A DNA stretch of 64,000 nucleotides from Pocillopora verrucosa. Its lineage: Eukaryota > Cnidaria > Anthozoa > Scleractinia > Pocilloporidae. Below are positions 60,301 through 64,000 of this stretch, one piece after another. The stretch spans positions 722,734 to 786,733 of the forward strand of contig NC_089316.1 in the NCBI RefSeq assembly GCF_036669915.1, read 5' to 3'. The position numbers were made by a program, and so were the translations under genes. The notes under the pieces were generated by a model. That model searched no databases. It saw nothing but the letters and a program-made list of their open reading frames with translations, and had not been told where the DNA came from. Numbering within the stretch: the first letter of the stretch is position 1; every line of letters starts with the position of its first letter.

Positions 60301-62520
60301 CTCCCAATTGAGGAGTTAAAAACTGTTGTGCTTTGTTCTTTAAAGTTTGCTCTCCGGTCTGCTGATCTGCGGCGCTTGTCAAGAAAACAGCTCCCAAACT
60401 CTCTTTTATTACCACCCCTCCCTCTCTACATTTGCTCCATTTTTTCCCAGTTTTTTTCTTTACGCTTTGATTCGTGAGCACCAGTTCCCCCCAGCTTACG
60501 TTAAGTAGTTCCCACCAGACATGGGAATTAGTTGCCACTTATTCCTTCTCACTGTTAAGGATCAAGAAAGAATTATTTTATTTTACGAACGAATTTCTTC
60601 CTATAAAAGTGAACAGAACCTCACGAAGCAATATATGATTTAAAACTTCTCATTTTTGAACAATCCATAAAAAAATTAATTCGCTCGGTTTCCAAAAAAC
60701 TCGGAAATCGTTTTACAATTTTGATAGGTTTGCGTGTCGGCGTCAAACAGAGTGGCACTTGTAAAAGTTGTAGGTGTTTTATTATTTTTGGGTCGAACTC
60801 TCTTCATTTTTATTCGAAGTTTTACAGAGTTCAAGGAATAATGCGAGCATGCGCAATTTAAATCAACCAGACATGGAAATAAGTTGCCACTTATTCTCTC
60901 TCACTGTTAAGGATCAAGAAATAATTATTTTATTTTACGAACGAATTTCCTCCTATAAAAGTGAACAGAGCCTCACGAAGTAATGTATGATTTAAAACTT
61001 CTCATTTTCGAATAAGCCATGAAAAAAATAATTGCTTTATCGGTGTCGTCGCCGAAAAAGTCGCGTATCTGCATTCAATTTCTTCTTGAATCCCTGCAAA
61101 AGCTTATTACCTAGTTCATAAGCTTCTGATCGCAGTCATAGCTTCTCTGATATAAGTGAGTAGATGGTGTTAAAAAGAACAAACACGACGAATATTAAAA
61201 TCTTTGCTGATTCGATTGCGTTAATCAACCTTTAAGATATTCAACGTCTGCCATGTCAGATATCGACGATTTAGAAGCAGCCATTTTATTGATGTGCCCC
61301 GCATTCCGGCGATTTCCTTCGCTCACTGCTTCGAATTGCCAGAAAGGTCAGCTGATTGGGTGATTTCAGCACACGTAAAATTGGCGTATTAAGTCACGCA
61401 ATACCATCCATTTCATCCGTGCTAAGATTAGCACGAATGAAGATTAGGATGAAGATTATCTGCGTGAACCCCAAACAGAACTCTTTTTATTTAGAGAGGT
61501 TGTCGTTGAGCCGATGGCAGCGTCGTCATACATTTCCGTCTCAAGCGCAAACACAGGAAAACTTGAGTGACCAATTGACCATATCGCTTTTGTTTTGTAT
61601 CTGATTGGTTGAGAATTGAGGTGGTGCAAATCCGTCCAAAACATGGCCTCCTGCTTGAAAATACCAAGCACTGACTTGTATGCGTGATGATCCCTTTAAA
61701 AGTTAGGAGAACATCGCTTCTCGGTTCCATACCCCCCCCCCCCCCCAAAAAAAAAGAACAGGTAGGTGACACGCGGAAGTGAATCTACATAGTTGACGAA
61801 AAAACTCATAAACACGATGGATATCCAGATATTGAAAGTTGCCTGAGCAATTTTGATTGCCTTCTTATAAGCCAGAATAATGATGTCTTGGTGTTCAAAG
61901 TAAAAATTTGTTCGATGCATCAGACTATTTTAATAAACACACTGTCTGAGAACATCATAAAAATACAGTACAGAAAAAACATTTCACATAATTCACAAAC
62001 TATCTTAATGTCTTTACTATTTATAAAGGCATTTGTAAAAGCGAAAGAATGGTTTGGCTCGCTGAAATAATACTAAATTTCATACTTCACCGACTTTACT
62101 GTCTTATATTTTTTATGATATTTTATGATATAAAAGCCACCCTAGAAAAATTCATCTATTGTTTACCTTCAAGGTAAGGTAAAGCATATCTTTTTACGTA
62201 GTGACTGGTTTTGAATTTGTATCGTTTTTTCTGTGTTTCAAAATTTTAATCGTTCTTCTAAAATGTCCTTTTCTAAGAATTTGCATTTACATGAATTTAT
62301 CTGAAGACTTCATTGACTTCAATCGGGTATATCCATCTCGGCGATAATCTCAACTCGGATTCGTTTCCAGTCGTTCCCCCTTGAAAATTTTATTATTTCC
62401 CCAAACTAAAATTTTTGCCAATCAGGCGAAAATGAATATCATTTCAACTAATACTTATATCACGCACCTCGACTAAAGAAGAAAACCTTATACTCCCAGT
62501 CACAAACTCGTTCACTGATC
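60300..62520. other. 3' flank of crystallin B, no gene assigned
   Basis: Matches the flank of gene A. Contains the tandem duplication described for the block, a C-run at 61732-61746, and several two-strand open frames that are not conserved in copy A. Confidence 0.6.
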
Positions 62521-62641
62521 AGTATGCGTGATGGTCGCTTTGCAAGTTGGGAGAACATCGTTTCTCGGTTCCAGACCTCCCCACCTTGAAAAAAGAAAGC
62601 TGACTCACGAAAGTGAATCTTCACAACATTCGACCAAACTC

Positions 62642-63238
62642 ATGCATCAAGCAGAAATTTCCTGGATTCCGGAATCCGGATTACCTTACATGGGGCTACA
62701 TACACTGGCGGAAATCTGTCTTTTCATATTTATTTTTGTCGTGGCCTTATGTCTGTATCTCTTGAGACACGTTTACAGATTTTGGAAATCACTTTGGCGA
62801 ATATTGCGGCCTGACGAAGATCCCAAAGTCGGACTTGTGGCAAAAGATCCCCAAGCCTGTAAAGAAGTTTTATCACACGTTAACTATGGAGGTCGGAAAG
62901 GGTATAAATCGCAGTACATATCGACGACAGCGTCTTACGCTGCTGCTCAGCGTTATAAGGCAAAAGGACAGGAGGGAGGTTTGACCGGATTACGAATCGC
63001 CGAAATTGACCTTGACGCTTTGCCGAAGCATTGCGAATTGAAGATATGGGACTTGACAACCGAGGAAAACCGTGACAAATATTTAGGAAACTCTGACAGA
63101 ATTAAGAATTATGCGAGGGCTTCTTGTGAGGTGCTTCTTACATGCAATATGCCAATCCCGTGTCACGTCGTTGATCCCCCTGAAGAGAAAAATGTCCTTG
63201 AAAGACTCTTTAGAGCTGCGAACTTTATACCATTTTAA
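62642..63238 (+). CDS. Membrane-anchored protein with ADP-ribosyltransferase-like domain
   Basis: An open frame runs from 62528; the start at 62642 is preferred because the first 38 codons lie in duplicated flanking sequence. Numbered from 62528: a hydrophobic helix at about 57-80 (CLFIFIFVVALCLYLL), a basic juxtamembrane part, then RILRPDED (R91), GLVAKDPQA, GYKSQYISTTASYAAA (STT at 132-134), IAEIDLDAL, WDLTTEENRDKYL and NYARASCEVLLT (E201), ending after the IP segment. The R, S-T-T and E positions in this order are the catalytic pattern of R-S-E type ADP-ribosyltransferase folds, and the whole resembles small cnidarian proteins of that type as I remember them. Activity, acceptor and topology are unknown. 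It could be single-exon or the last exon. No counterpart exists after crystallin A. Confidence 0.55.
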   Translation: MHQAEISWIPESGLPYMGLHTLAEICLFIFIFVVALCLYLLRHVYRFWKSLWRILRPDEDPKVGLVAKDPQACKEVLSHVNYGGRKGYKSQYISTTASYAAAQRYKAKGQEGGLTGLRIAEIDLDALPKHCELKIWDLTTEENRDKYLGNSDRIKNYARASCEVLLTCNMPIPCHVVDPPEEKNVLERLFRAANFIPF

Positions 63239-63239
63239 A

Positions 63240-64000
63240 AAGTGCCCAGCCAAAAGATTGATCACCTATCAAGGTTTTTAAAGTGAGTGGAACCAGACTT
63301 CATGCGCTGTTACGAAGAACGTGTTATAGTCGCATTTATAGAAACAGATTTCCCGAGGTAGGGAAATACAACTTGTTAAAATGTGATTTGTAGTCATTTA
63401 GTTGCTAGGGTATGTTCTTACAAAATCTGGATTCATCGCTAATAGAGATATGTGTTAAAATTATAAAAAGATATTGAGAAGCAGCATTTTGGTGTTCTGT
63501 GTGTTCTTAGGTTCTCTCTTCTGGGTCTATTTTGTTTTAATTTCGACGGATTTCTCTTTTCTATAACTTTACGGATTGCTTTAACGTAGTGGGCACTATA
63601 ATGAATCCTAGTATGAGCTTAATTGAACTAATGTACCTAACCACGAGGAGGAAACGTCTGGGTCGCCCCATGTAAGGTAATCCAGGACAGTATTAGATTC
63701 TGGATTCCACGCTGTGGATTCCGGATTCCAGGAGCTGGATTCCGGATTCTACCGTTGCAGATTCCGGATTCCAAAACACAAAAGATTCCAGATTTTAGTT
63801 TCTGGTTTGCCCCTAATTTTCGCATTGCGTTTTCTAGGAATGACTTCAATAGCGGATTTCACTATTGAAGGACATGTTTGTGAATGCATGTTTGTCTATT
63901 CATATTTCCTAACTACATTTGATAATTATGAGAAATGTATAACAGCAAATTAAGGGATAAATTTTTGTTGCAGGAATACCTGTTGAGACTGTCCGTCTCT
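63240..64000 (+). other. Downstream flank of the ART-like gene
   Basis: No clear AATAAA within 100 bp of the stop. Apart from the GGATTCC minisatellite nothing is recognised up to the end of the window. Confidence 0.45.
63690..63795. repeat. GGATTCC minisatellite
   Basis: Clustered GGATTCCGGATTCY and TGGATTCCA motifs with variable spacers. The same motif occurs inside the ART-like coding region near 62663-62682. Confidence 0.75.

Larger units (their letters stand above)
58600..62580. repeat. Crystallin block duplication, copy B
   Basis: Colinear with 15350-19130. Differences: a LINE 3' UTR segment (about 59226-59465), a C28-type run (59823-59849), an internal tandem duplication (60530-60670 and 60876-61020, each with TGCCACTTATTC), and no MITE at the site equivalent to 17343. 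Confidence 0.85.

Overview
The window reads as animal nuclear DNA, most probably from an anthozoan cnidarian (coral or anemone). It is AT-rich and intron-bearing, packed with foldback elements, tRNA-derived SINEs and MITEs, and carries short single-domain beta/gamma-crystallin genes. The taxon is inferred from gene content and repeat style; nothing in the sequence proves it. Most long open frames here are chance or repeat-derived. The real coding content is a small number of short exons, which I joined by splice sites and reading phase.

Layout. (1) About 0.5-9.6 kb and 23.2-33.5 kb are two copies of one segmental duplication holding a head-to-head gene pair: NUP42 (two CCCH zinc fingers, FG nucleoporin) on + and an SLC35F3/F4-type transporter relic on -. 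NUP42 is intact in the second copy (9 exons, 406 codons plus stop) and frameshifted in the first. The transporter is broken in both. A third, tiny remnant of the pair lies at 21.6-22.06 kb. (2) After each NUP42 copy comes an array of related non-coding blocks that I call R (9.6-15.35 kb and 33.4-41.35 kb). A diverged R array occupies roughly 50.4-58.1 kb and a fragment lies at 22.1-22.9 kb. (3) A beta/gamma-crystallin-like gene follows each R array: A (15.4-16.6 kb), C (41.6-43.6 kb) and B (58.7-60.3 kb). A and B sit in recent duplicates of a block of about 3.8 kb (15.35-19.13 and 58.60-62.58 kb). (4) Different genes follow the same breakpoint: an orphan ankyrin-repeat exon and a truncated C2orf81-like gene after A, and a membrane-anchored protein with an ADP-ribosyltransferase-like domain after B. 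(5) 43.4-50.4 kb has little I can name: two weak exon candidates on -, an inverted repeat and a perfect RFX X-box.

The genes do not form a pathway. The picture is one of tandem gene turnover: repeated unequal duplication, with some copies decaying, some intact, and transposons inserting after the duplications, so insertion polymorphisms between copies can be read directly. The most interesting items are the ART-like membrane protein, the crystallin trio with its duplicated promoter block, the decayed transporter with a stop shared by two copies but absent from a third, and the R array with its recurrent exon-like open segments.
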